A DNA stretch of 64,000 bases, from contig JAYKYS010000002.1 in NCBI GenBank assembly GCA_036924285.1, positions 46,391,501 through 46,455,500 on the forward strand, in the 5' to 3' direction. Positions 53,537 to 64,000 of the stretch are shown in pieces. A program made the position numbers and the translations under genes. The notes below the pieces were generated by a model. The model saw nothing but the letters and a program-made list of their open reading frames with translations, had not been told where the DNA came from and did not search any database. Numbering within the stretch: the first letter of the stretch is position 1; every line of letters begins with the position of its first letter. This DNA comes from Asterella californica. Taxonomy: Eukaryota > Streptophyta > Marchantiopsida > Marchantiales > Aytoniaceae.

Positions 53537-54426
53537 TGTAACGACCTATGTTACACATAGGAAGTTTATCTATTAGTAAGGTGTTTAGTTATAACTAAGT
53601 GTTGAGAATGTTTATTGACTGCCAAAGTACTTTAAGGAGGTATCAAGTTAGTCATGACTAGCTAAAAGTAAGTTATGGTTAAACTTAGCTGTACTTTTGG
53701 CAGAATTCAGATATTTGCTAAAGAGTGAGCACTACTATCTTGTCATCTTGTCTAAAAGGTAGAAAGGAGGTGGAAAGTATCCCTTATCTCCTTTTTGACT
53801 TGATATTAGTGGTTGGATTAAAGTTGTGGACTTTGTGGGCATTAAAAACAAGAAGAGATTCCACATGTTTCCTTTTTAGTGGGTCCTAGTGTAGAGGGGG
53901 GGTGGAAATTCGAGATTCCTTGAGAATATTCTAGAATCCTTCTAGAAGTTGTTGACTTTGAAGGAATAAGCCCATGTGAAAAGGTAAAAAGCCCATGTGA
54001 TTAATGCTTTTACCTTAAGTAATATCTTAGTAAAACTCGGTAAAAGTAGTTACGGTTGAGTTACCGGAGAGTACCAAAGTAAAAACCTAGAATGTATAAA
54101 TAGAGAAGTGGAGAAGAGCTCCTCATCCTTGTTTTCACATTGTCGTAATGACAACTTGAGTAATATAGAGAGTGTGAGATATTTTTAGCATGTGAGAACT
54201 TGAGAGACGTCGTTAGAATGGAGGATTTTAGTTGATAAGTTTGTGGGTGTATGAATGAGTGAACTCAGCATTTTCTCTTCAAGTTCATGGTGTGCTTCCA
54301 TCAAAGCCATCAGAGGTGACCCCTGAGTGAGAGACAGGCCCGACATGTTACAGATTCGTGGATGACGATCGTGGAGGTTGAGAGATCGGAGGGGTAGTTG
54401 ATCGATAGGACTGCGGAGGGTTTACA
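53537..54426 (+). repeat. Family A 3' LTR
   Basis: Starts TGTAACGACC and ends GGGTTTACA; differs from the 5' LTR at scattered positions and lacks its 25-bp duplication. Confidence 0.95.
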
Positions 54427-55748
54427 GGACCTGAGGGAGGAAGAAGTGGGCAGTCTCACCAACCGGCAGTCGACATGGCTTCCCACACTCGATAGAAGTA
54501 CCATCCGTACGACGATGATGCTGACGCGGATGACTTCATCACGATGTTCGAGACCATCTCTCGATCCAACAAGGAAGACGCTGATGTCGACAGACTCCGT
54601 GTATTTCCTAGTTTGATCGTAGGGAAGAGAAGGAAATGGATGAGTAAAATGTTGGATGATGGGTTAGTAATGACCGCTTGGGCAACTCTGAAGGCAGCTT
54701 TTCTGAAGAGGTTTAGAGGAGTGGGCTATGATCCGATGACCCTCATAGAACTTCAAAGACTCGAACGGAAGAAGAAGGAGACACTGCGGGATTACACCGA
54801 GAGGTTTGAAGACCTCCTGGACCACATCCCTCAGAACCAAGGAAGACCCGGCTACTGTGCTCAGCAAGTCGTGGACTGGTACTTGGGAGGATTGTCTCAG
54901 GATATGAAATTGTACTGCAGAAGAGGAGGAGGTGATGATTTAGTAGAAGTACAGAAGCATGCCGAGCAGTATGAAACCTCGAGCATCACTCGAAATATGA
55001 CGAAAGGCAGAGAGAAGACCTCGAAGAAGTCCAAGAAGTCGAAGAAGTCTTCTCGGAAGTCCAAGAGGAAGTCCAAGTCCACTGAAACTGATAACACTGA
55101 TTCGGAAGCATCCTCTACTTCTGAAGAGTCTACGGTCGAAAGTTCAGAATCTGAATCTGAACAAGAGAAGAAGACACGGAAGAAGAAGAAGGAGAAGACA
55201 CGATCAAAGGAAGAAGTTGTGCAGAAGATGCCTCAGACTCAGATCATTCAGTCTGCACCTGATCCTCGTATCGATGAAGTTTTGAAGCAGTTTGCCGACC
55301 TGAAAGTTCATCTTCTGAACCAGAAGGACAAGCGGAAACAACCTACGGCTTCTCGGTCAAACCTTTGGTGCAATCTTTGTAACTCTTCCGGGCATACCAG
55401 AGATCAGTGTACGCAGGACCAAGCTGTCAACTGGGTAGGATGGGAAGAAGACGACGAGGGATATCTACACGATCCTAGTGGAGAAACTTGCTATAGGATC
55501 GAGACGATACAACCCTTCACTCCTACGCCTCCCGCCCAATATAATCGTTATGTACCTAGGGATAGAGCTAGTAATGTACAGACTAGGACACCCTGGCAAC
55601 CTTCTTCATCACAACGACCTCTAAACCCTCTTCCTGGAGCTTGCAATAATTGTGGAGAGACAGGACACTGGTGGTCCACCAGTCCTCATCCGAGAAGACA
55701 GATTGGACAAGTGCCCTTGTGTGGGAACTGTAAGGAAGCCAGAAGGTG
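54427..55748 (+). pseudogene. Family B gag, copy B2, joined to LTR interior
   Basis: Begins inside gag (equivalent to 60741) at the end of the family A LTR. A TAG at 54493 precedes the longest frame, 54544-55749 (401 codons): retrotrans_gag, the K/S and S/E low-complexity stretch, and knuckles CNLCNSSGHTRDQC and CNNCGETGHWWSTS, the last C changed to S. At about 55747 the sequence jumps from gag into the interior of the LTR (GAGGTGAGAAGTCAGAAGAA), removing the rest of pol and the LTR head. Confidence 0.9.
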
Positions 55749-56256
55749 AGGTGAGAAGTCAGAAGAACAGAGTGTTATTGTCTTTAGTCTGTTGTGAGGA
55801 TAGATTGCGCGTAGGAAGAAGAAGACATGTGAGATCAATGAAGGGAAGCCTGACTTCGGGAGGTCTTCCGAGAAAGACATTGAATTGGAAGCTGTCCCGG
55901 GGGTCTTCCCAGAGGCCACTGTCACCGCAAGAGCCGCGATCATCTTCTGGAACTTGTCATACGCTTTGCTTCATGCACATTTTTCCTCTTCTGTTAGGAA
56001 GTAGGATGTAATGCAAGGTGGGTTGTCTTCTTGGTAATCCATGCGAGGCTTTGCTTACTTAGGATTGTTTAGATATAGCTCGGAAGACGAGAGCTATCTA
56101 GGAAGCACTCTTAGAATCTCGGAAGACGGAGTAGCTGTCTTCTAGAAGACTAGTTTCGTCTTCTGAGAAGTAGAAGCTAGACTGTGGGCACTTGGGAAGG
56201 ACTGAGCCTTCTGCTCACAGTGAGTGCGTGTGGCTTAGTGCAACAGATTTCCAATT

Positions 56257-57294
56257 ATGTCAATGCATCCTCGAGGGTTGGTGTTACCAGCAGCGGAGTT
56301 GGCCGAGGCCAAGCCCTTTCTTAAGGAGTTGGGTCTCGACTTCTTCCTGTGGGATTGGAACCTCGCCAACCAGGGACTTCTGGAGGAGGTTTGAGCATCC
56401 TTACCGCCTCGCAACCGTGTACGTGCGAAGGCAGGAGTAGCTCGAGGAAGACCATCTTCTTGGACTGAAGATTGGTGGCGCAGGGCCTTCCACAGGCCAG
56501 AATCCGAAGACCGAGGTTATTGACTCGAGAAGAAGATCTTATCCAGGATCGTGAGTGAGTGCCATGTGCCTGGAAGCACAACTTGCCTCTTCATGGAGGA
56601 CAGGCAGGGTAGGAACGAGTGGAAGATCGAATCTTACCGGGAGCCGAAGAAGCGACTTCTGGCGAAGCTGTTTCTGCATCTTTTTCTCAAGGGGAAAGCA
56701 CAGAAGACGAGGTACTTGGGAGATCAGGACGTGGAGTTCCTGGAAGCAGTGTGGGATGAAGGAGTGCTCGTCAACTGGGGCTCATTCTTCCACATATATG
56801 TACAGACAGAGCTAGCGTACTTAGGTACCCCGGCGGGAGGACACTTGACACCTTTCCTCTGTTATTTGTTCGTAGCCATGGGGGATCTCACGGAAGGTCA
56901 GTTGGTGAAGTATGGACCAACAGGGCAACATGAGACGAAGGAGAAGACCTCGGAAAAAGACGACCGAGCAGCAGCCGCAACTCCCCCTCCCACTCTGATG
57001 TCGCAGCTGAGACCCGGCACTCATCAGAAGACGCTTCTGGTGAGAAAAGATGACTCCAGTGGGTCGGAAGATGCCACGCCTCCGAGGAAGATGGGTCCTA
57101 GAAGTATACCTAGGAAGACCACCTCCCTCATTCATTCGAGATCAGAGTCTGACTCGCAGGAAGAGCCACGGAATACCCGACCGGAGCAGAAGACCGCTTC
57201 TGCCACACCAGGGAGTCTTCCGAATATTCCAGAAGAGCGAGGAAGCACCTGTCGACTCCGCTCTCCAGAAGACCCTTCCGTCTTCCGAAGCTGA
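56257..57294 (+). pseudogene. LTR-borne ORF of family B, second copy
   Basis: From ATG 56257 it matches the ORF at 31760: FFLWDWNLANQGLLEEV, SSWTEDWWRRAFHRP, YLGDQDVEFLEAVW, YLGTPAGGHLTPFLCYL, and the Ser-rich region. Stops in frame are TGA (56392) and a TGA after RGY (56519 or so); the latter position is TGA in both copies. The coiled-coil part is missing; the C-terminal PEVFAWLPSLSEAALRA text is at 57370-57472 in another frame. Function is unknown. Confidence 0.75.
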
Positions 57295-58219
57295 AGCAGA
57301 AGCCAAGGAAGAAGAAGCAGCAGCGACAGCAGGGCCAGCGAAGAACGAGGACGAGGAAACCACCTCAATGTTACCCGAGGTGTTCGCATGGCTTCCTAGC
57401 TTATCAGAAGCCGCGTTAAGAGCTCTGATAGGGACAGATCAGGTAGAGATTGCCATCGAGCAATCAGAGTAAGCAGCAAACACCGAAGACAAGTTAGTCT
57501 TGTCCAAACTTAGAAGTACCGAACATGCTATCTTAGGAGATGGCAGTTCCAGTGTAAAATCAGTTAAGATACCATGTGGCAGCATAGGTACCGTAGGGCT
57601 AAAACTAGGAAAGGAAAACGGTTTGCATGTGGGGTGGCAGCCTTCTGACAGCGTCCATCTCTCTCTGGTGGTCGTCTCCTCTGTGTTCTCGTGGTGGAAG
57701 GTATAAGTAGGATCGAAGCGTAGGAACTCAGGTTGTTGTTACTGCTGCTACTGTACACACGTTTTACGATGCAGACAGTTACACACACACTACACCCGAT
57801 GTTAGAGACATACGAATAGACTGGGATTATACCGGAGAGGTCTGCATGCTTGTTACCAGCAGTGGTTCGAAGATGTAGATAGAGGTAGTGGACAGTTTAG
57901 GAACAGAGAACGGCATCTTCGTATAGTCCTGTTGGCTAGACTGTGGTGTCGAGGAGTAGGCGCAGGACGTAGAGGGAGTGAGCTTCCCAATGTTGATGTG
58001 ACTTCTTCTCGGAGAATGGATTGCGGATTTGAGTGCAGAAGCTTTGTCCATGTCTTCTGGGTGGTGGGTTTTCTTGGATTCACTCCCGATTGTGCATGGG
58101 AAGCGTTCTTCTTGAGTGGCGGTGATTGTCAGTAGTTGTGGAATTGCAGCTTGGCTCGTCCTGTAGAGCACTTCGGATCTACGTATGGACGGTGTGATGG
58201 GTAAGGGAGCCCAGAAGAT

Positions 58220-59143
58220 TGTAAACTCTCCACGATCTCATCGATCAACTACCCCCCCCCTCCCCCCGATCTCTCAACCTCCACGATCGCCACCGATGAA
58301 TCTGCAAATGTCGGGCCTGTCTCTCACTCAGAGGTCACCTCTGATGGCTTTGATGGAAGCACACCATGAATCTTGAAGGGAAAAATGCTAAGTTCACTCA
58401 TTCATACACCCACAAACTTATCAACTAAAAATCTCCTTAAACACATCAACTAAAATCCTCCATTCTAACGACGTCTCTCAAGTTCTCACATGCTAAAAAT
58501 TTCCCACGCTCTCTATATTACTCAAGTTGTCATTACGACAATGTGAAAACACGGATGAGGAGCTCTTCTCTACTCCTCTATTTATACATTCTAGGTTTTT
58601 ACTTTGGTTCCCCCCGGTAATTCAGCCGTAACTACTTTTACCGGGTTTTACTAAGATATTACTTAAGATAAAAGCATTAATCACATGGGCTTTTTACCTT
58701 TTCACATGGGCTTATTCCTTCAAAGTCAACAACTTCTAGGAGGATTCTGGAATATTCTCAAGGAATCTCAAATTTCCACCCCCCCTCTACACTAGGACCC
58801 ACTAAAAAGGAAACATGTGGAATCTCTTCTTGTTTTTAATGCCTACAAAGTCCACAACTTTAATCCAACCACTAATATCAAGTCAAAAAGGAGATAAGGG
58901 ATACTTTCCACCTCCTTTCTACCTTCTAGACAAGATGACAAGATAGTAGTGCTCACTCTTTAGGAAATATCTGAATTCTGCCAAAAGTACAGCTAAGTTT
59001 AACCATAACTAACTTTAGCTAGTCATGACTAACTTTATACCTCCTTAAAGTACTTGGGCAGCAAATAAACATTCTCAACACTTAGTTATAACTAAATACC
59101 TTACTAATAGACAAAATTCCTATGTGTAACATAGGTCGTTACA
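58220..59143 (-). repeat. Solo LTR of gypsy family A
   Basis: 924 bp in reverse orientation, TGTAAAC...GTTACA. Flanks AGAT (58216-58219) and AGAC (59144-59147) are a 4-bp TSD with one mutation; B1 has the empty site near 34863. It contains a C-rich run (about 58251-58266) in place of the GGAGGGGTAG text of the other LTRs. Confidence 0.92.
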
Positions 59144-59984
59144 AGACAGAGTAGTCGGAGCAGCGAAGAGAAGACGAAAGAAGCCTTCTTCCCACAGCAG
59201 AAGACGACATCCTCAAGTAGAAGACGGTGCAACTGTACGCACGTTTGTTGTCTTCCTCCCCAAACTATTACAAGCAGAGATGGCTTGTTAGTCAGGATCT
59301 GGACTAGAAGCCTGTCGGAATCTTAATTTCTCCTTTTCATCTTGTTTTCTCTTGTTTGGATTTTCCCTTCTTCCCCATCTTCTCTCATCTTCCCCATCTT
59401 CTTACCTTCTTCTAGTGAGCTTTCGAGACTTCTATGGAGCTTCCGTGAAGATGAATCTCGTTGTAGTGCTGCAAGAAGACCATTTCCGTAGGCAGAAGCC
59501 TAGGAAGGCTACATGGGGCATACACCCTGTGATTAATCTAACCCGTTGGAATGTGAGAGTGAGTAAGGTGTGACAGCCGATTCTAGTCGAATTCTACGAA
59601 GCAGGAGCAGTCTTCTGGAGGTGTGAGAAGCCGAGTTCAACCCCCAGAAGCCGAGAATTGCTTCGAGAAGACTGTTCTGAGAAGACCGGAAGAAGCGACC
59701 TGGAAGCGGGAAGCGTCTTCCCGAGCTTCTCTGTGAATAGTTGTGTGATATTTTAGTGAGTAGTTGTTTGTTTAGGTCCAGAGCACTTTTTGGCGAGTCA
59801 GGAACACGCGTGGTTTTGTGAGAAGATGGGATTTCTAAGCAAAACCCGTGTGTTTATATGTTTGAACAGATCTTAGAACTTAGAGCAGCGTTACTTGTGC
59901 AAATCCTCTGTGGGAACGATATATTGTATACTAAATGGGCAAAAGGAGTAATCCTGCAACATTACATATAGTGAGCACCATTTT

Positions 59985-60002
59985 TGGCGCCGCTGCCGGA
60001 GA
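59985..60002 (+). other. Primer binding site of copy B3
   Basis: TGGCGCCGCTGCCGGAGA: the tRNA-Asp-type site with one extra substitution relative to B1. Confidence 0.8.
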
Positions 60003-60096
60003 TTTCATCTTAGTAACCTTTGTTCTAAGCTTCTTGGATCTGTGTGCCAGTAGTTAGTTTCATTTCACACTAACTTCCATTGTAGATGAATGTGTT

Positions 60097-61994
60097 GTGG
60101 GACTCTATCTTGCTAGAAGACAGGATCCGCAACCAAAAGCAGAAGAGATACATCAGGGAGAGCTGGAAGAAGCCGCTTCCCTGCTTCCAAGAGCTTCTTG
60201 GAAGACTGCAGTAAGTACAACAAGAAGCAGGAGAAGAAGACGTTCTGAACTTGTTATCGGTTGTTCAGATATCCAGTCTACCGGATCTAGTATTAGAAGA
60301 GGGACATCTCTTCTCAGTACTATGGTGGATGCCTCCGACTAGAGGAAGAAGTAGAAGACGCACGGGTAAAGATCCTGAGTGGGTACAGTCACTCCAGCGA
60401 ACCGCTTCTAGAGAGCAGCGGATATGCTTGAGACACCAAAGGAAAGAGGAAGAGCTCAGGAAGATCCGATCAGTAGAGTTGGAAGAGCCTTCCATCTCGA
60501 GCATAATCTTAAGAGAAGACAGAAGCCAACCGGGTGATCACGTGTATAAAGTAGATTTCGGTACTGGTTACTCGGAAGACGTCTTCCCAAGTGCGGAAGA
60601 AGCTTCTCAAGGTGAAGGAAGACTAGAGGAGATCGTTCCAGACGTCTCGGAGGGCGACAGCGACAGTAGTTCTGACTCAGAAGACGACCTTCGTGATTCA
60701 GACAGGCCTGGACCTTCGAGAAGACCATCTCCACCACATGGGCCTGAGGGAGGAAGAAGTGGGCAGTTGCACCAGCCGGCAGTCGACATGGCTTCCCACA
60801 CTTGGCAGAAGTATCATCCGTACGACGATGACGCTGACGCGGATGACTTCATCACGATGTTCGAGACCATCTCTAGATCCAACAAGGAAGACTCGGATGT
60901 CGACAGACTCCGTGTATTTCCCAGTTTGATCGTAGGAAAGGGAAGGAAATGGATGAGTAAAATGTTGGATGATGGGTTAGTAATGGCCGCTTGGGCTAAT
61001 CAGAAGGCAGCTTTTCTGAAGAGATTCAGAGGAGTGGGCTATGATCCGATGACCCTCATAGAACTTCAAAGACTCGAACGGAAGAAGAAGGAGACACTGC
61101 GGGATTACACCGAGAGGTTTGAAGACCTCCTGGATCACATCCCTCAGAACCAAGGAAGACCCGGCTACTGTGCTCAGCAAGCCGTGGACTGGTACTTGGG
61201 AGGATTGTCTCAGGATATGGAATTGTAATGCAGAAGAGGAGGAGGTGATGATTTAGTAGAAGTACAGAAGCATGTCGAGCAGTAGGAAACCTCGAGCATC
61301 ACTCGAAATATGACGAAAGACAGAGAGAAGACCTCGAAGAAGTCCAGAAGTCGAAGAAGTCTTCTCGGAAGTCCAAGAGGAAGTCCAAGTCCACTGAAAC
61401 TGATAACAGTGATTCGGAAGCATCCTCTACTTCTGAAGAGTCTACGGTCGAAAGTTCAGAATCTGAATCTGAACAAGAGAAGAAGACACGGAAGAAGAAG
61501 AAGGAGAAGACACGATCAAAGGAAGAAGTTGTGCAGAAGATGCCTCAGACTCAGATCATTCAGTCTGCACCTGATCCTCGTATCGATGAAGTTTTGAAGC
61601 AGTTTGCCGACCTGAAAGTTCATCTTCTGAACCAGAAGGACAAGCGAAAGCAACCTACGGCTTCTCGGTCAAACCTTTGGTGCAATCTTGTAACTCTTCC
61701 GGGCACACCAGAGATCAGTGTACGCAGGACCAAGCTGTCAACTGGGCAGGATGGGAAGAAGACGATGAGGGATATCTACACGATCCTAGTGGAGAAACCT
61801 GCTATAAGATCGAGACGATACAACCCTTCACTCCTACGCCTCCCGCCCAATATAATCGTTATGTACCTAGGGACAGGGCTAGTAATGTACAGACCAGGAC
61901 GCCCTGGCAACCTTCTTCATCACAACAACCTCTCAGCCCTCTTCTTGGAGCGTGCAATAATTGTGGAGAGACAGGACACTGGTGGTCCACCTGT
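60097..61994 (+). pseudogene. Family B gag, copy B3, ends at LTR head
   Basis: It includes the leader text (MGLYLARRQDPQPKAEEIHQ), the uninterrupted junction GCACGGGTAAAG (empty site of the 36096 insertion), and gag proper (60251-61228) with an intact glutamine codon where B1 and B2 have TAG. TAA replaces a TAC codon at 61226; a TAG near 61283 and one-base losses near 61344 and 61688 break the rest. Knuckles CNSSGH-like and CNNCGETGHWWSTC are visible. At 61994 gag is joined to the LTR head, so protease and pol are absent. Confidence 0.88.
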
Positions 61995-61996
61995 TG

Positions 61997-64000
61997 TGGT
62001 GACCACAAATTACAAGATTCACGAATTTTTGAAATTTTTAAGAATAATAAACTATTTGTATAACTGAAGAAGCGTTGTTACTTAAGATTACGTCTTCCTT
62101 AGCAAGAAGACGATCTTACGAACTTTTTGTAATAAGAAGTTGACTTCTTCAGAAGACGACCGTCTTCCGGGAAGCGTCTTCTCGGCGGTGTCTTCGGAAG
62201 ACGGAAGACGGAAGACGGCGGAAGACACGCATCTTCCAGAAGACGGCAACCGCGGAAGCCTAACCTGGTAAAAGAATGGGTGTACCTACTAGGTAACACC
62301 AAGAAGGTAGGTAGGTCATCTAGGGTCGAAACCTCTAAACTGCGGGGAAGATGCGTAGGAAGCGCATTAGCAGATTTCCAACTTCCCGCAGCAGGAGCGT
62401 TTCTTGATTGAGAAGTTCGATTCGAGGGTGAGCCTTGAGTGAGGAGACAACGAGGTGAAATCGAGTGAGGATTAGGATCGATTCGAAGCTAGCAAGAAGG
62501 CAAGATCGAATTGCTGAAACGCATGAAGCATTAAGTGGAAGACGTTTTCTGTGAGAACACGGAAGCTGACATTGGAGGGTGACTGAAGTGGTATCGAAGG
62601 TGGAATTGAGGCGTAGCCAGAAGCTGACAGCGGAAGCAACCTTGTGGGGTCGCATTGGAGCTGGAACCAGAACCAGAAGCGCGCGGTAGATCGAAGCCAG
62701 CTCGGGAAGTCGACAGAAGACAGTAGAGGTTCTTCCCATGTTCTCTTCCCTTCCTCACTGCTTCTCGCCTTTGTTGGTATCCCCCGCGCTTCCCCAGTGG
62801 TTTGCAGACAGCCTGATCGATCGAATCCTCCGTCCTTATTTCCTATTGAGACATTGGGCGCGGAAGCGTTGTCCAATTTCTGTTAGACATCTTCCTGATT
62901 CTTCCCGAGTTCAATTCGAACTTCCCCTACCCATCGACCTCAAATTGACGATCCCAGCTATCAATTTCTCTACCCTACTACCCCTCTACTCCCGAAACCT
63001 TGAACAGAAGACGCTTCGAAAGATTAGAATATCTTCGGAAGACGCTTCAGTAGCTTGACTGTCTTCGGAAGTCGACTGTACTCAATTCGTATCAAGAGTG
63101 GATTTGTGTTGCTTTGGTGTTCAGAGAGGCTTGGTACGAATCCTGAGTGGCGTGGTGAGTTCTTTTGTTATTTCGAGAAGTTGGAAGTCGGGAACTAGGC
63201 CTGTGCCTCCCGGTCTTCCAAGCTTCTCAAATCCACATCAGAGAGACTAGAAGACTGGAAGGGCTGGCAAAATGCGCGAGAAGACGTGAGGGTCCATTTC
63301 GGGTCTTTTCTGTTCGACCCATAGCAGCCCATTCCTTCTTCTTCCCAAACTTAGGAGAGAGTCGTGAGAAGTCTTGCTGGTAAAATCTGGAGAGAATGGT
63401 CGAGGGTCATGTCTTCCCACCGAGCAGCAAGCTTCTTCTGAGTGTGTATGAGAGGTGAGAAGTCAAAAGAACAGAATGCAATTGTCTTGAGTCGGTTGTG
63501 AGGATAGATTGCGCGTAGGAAGAAAAAGACAGGTGAGACCAGTGAAGAGAAACCTGACTTTGGGAGGTCTTCCGAGAAAGACATTGAATCGGAAACTGTC
63601 TCGGGTGTCTTCCCAGAGATCACTATCACCGCAGGAGCCCGCAACCATCTTCTGAACCTGTTATGCACTATAAGTTTCACGAATCTTGTATCTTCTGATA
63701 AGAAGGATGTAATGCAAGGTGGGTTGTCTTCTTGGTAATCCATGCGAGGCCTTGCTTAGATAGGATTGTTTAGATATAGCTCGGAAGACGAGAGCTATCT
63801 AGGAAGTACTGTTAGAATCTTGGAAGACGGAGTAGCTGTCTTCTGGAAGACTAGCTTCGTCTTCTGAGAAGTAGAAGCTAGACTGTGGGCAGTTAGGAAG
63901 GACTAAGCCTTCAGCTCACAGTAAGTGCATGTGGCTTAGTGCAACAGATCTTCCAGTATGTCGATGCATCCTCGAGGGTTGGTGTTACCGGCGGCAGAGT
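61997..64000 (+). repeat. Family B LTR, right end of array, runs off the window
   Basis: Starts TGGTGACCACAA and is colinear with 43351 onwards and then with 31340-31800 of B1. The ORF start ATG is at 63958 (MSMHPRG text), so only 14 codons are inside the window. It contains GAAGACGG-rich runs near 62150-62250. Confidence 0.85.
63958..64000 (+). CDS. Start of LTR-borne ORF, third copy (partial)
   Basis: The ATG and following codons match the starts at 31760 and 56257 (MSMHPRGLVLPAA). The frame is open to the window edge. Confidence 0.6.
   Translation, partial: MSMHPRGLVLPAAE

Larger units (their letters stand above)
45982..54426 (+). mobile_element. Gypsy family A element, full length, inactive
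   Basis: Two very similar LTRs (915 and 890 bp), a tRNA-Glu-type PBS, gag, protease, RT, RNase H, a damaged integrase and a polypurine tract are all present. The flanks do not match: left GGTT, right GGAC, and the left host is family B in minus orientation while the right host is family B in plus orientation at another position. The element is therefore bounded by a rearrangement rather than a simple insertion. LTR similarity indicates that it is younger than the copia element and the relic at 1-1614. Confidence 0.93.
55749..59980 (+). repeat. Family B LTR between B2 and B3, lacking its head
   Basis: Colinear with the 5' LTR of B1 from about 31340 to 35692, except for a deletion of the coiled-coil part of the ORF (about 57230) and a solo family A LTR at 58220-59143. 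It ends GTGAGCACCA before the PBS at 59985. It serves as right LTR for B2 and left LTR for B3, as expected from unequal recombination. Confidence 0.85.

Noticed and set aside
45977..54431. Target-site duplication around gypsy A
   Set aside because: The flanking bases differ (GGTT and GGAC) and the hosts are in opposite orientation, so none can be claimed.
58251..58266. C-rich run as G-quadruplex signal
   Set aside because: The other family A LTRs have ordinary sequence here; slippage or sequencing error is simpler.
1..64000. CRISPR array, bacterial operon, prophage or riboswitch
   Set aside because: No regularly spaced short repeats, no Shine-Dalgarno-led gene clusters; the tRNA and retroelements are of plant nuclear type.

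Overview
The window is a stretch of nuclear DNA from a land plant, most likely a non-seed plant such as a moss or liverwort. The evidence is a eukaryotic tRNA-Ala(CGC) without an encoded CCA; LTR retrotransposons primed by plant-type tRNAs (initiator Met for the copia element, Glu for gypsy family A, Asp for gypsy family B); a reverse transcriptase relic of the type I recall from moss and lycophyte gypsy elements; and a decayed transposase resembling moss copies of Tnp2/KDZ-like enzymes. The lineage call rests on recollection and was not tested by search. No bacterial operon logic, CRISPR array or phage is present.

Layout. 1-3966: two broken gypsy relics abutting each other, a family A gag piece (+) and a foreign RT/RNase H piece (-). 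3967-9430: a family B-like LTR head, a 231-bp tandem repeat, then a decayed DNA-transposon gene carrying a 0.9-kb inverted duplication of its own middle part. 9430-16273: low-copy DNA with few recognisable features: one tRNA-Ala gene with its Pol III terminator, a tandem duplication, and several perfect inverted repeats. 16274-21129: a complete but dead Ty1/copia element with a 5-bp target duplication. 21304-25518: the only two intact long genes of the window, tandem same-strand paralogs of 592 and 590 aa. Their shared C-terminal module carries four GD-hydrophobic-R motifs, and I do not recognise the family. 25561-29804: non-coding, becoming AT-rich, with striking perfect hairpins. 29807-64000: a retrotransposon nest. 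Gypsy family B (Asp-primed) has a terminal repeat of about 5.9 kb that itself holds a decayed ORF of roughly 790 codons. One B copy (29807-45132) contains a 2.28-kb insertion with 4-bp TSD. A fold-back segment follows (45133-45981), then a full-length gypsy family A element (45982-54426) whose two flanks do not belong together, then a tandem internal-LTR-internal-LTR array of B copies (54427-64000) containing a solo family A LTR in reverse orientation.

How it fits together. Nearly all coding capacity is retrotransposon gag/pol. Every copy is dead: in-frame stops (several explicable as C-to-T changes), frameshifts, a deleted integrase core in A, and no integrase in the B copies. The order of events can be read: B elements first, then A elements inserted into them, then LTR-LTR recombination producing a solo LTR, tandem sharing of one LTR, and an inversion or chimera. 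The host contribution is the tRNA gene and the tandem paralog pair, which is the best candidate here for undescribed biology.
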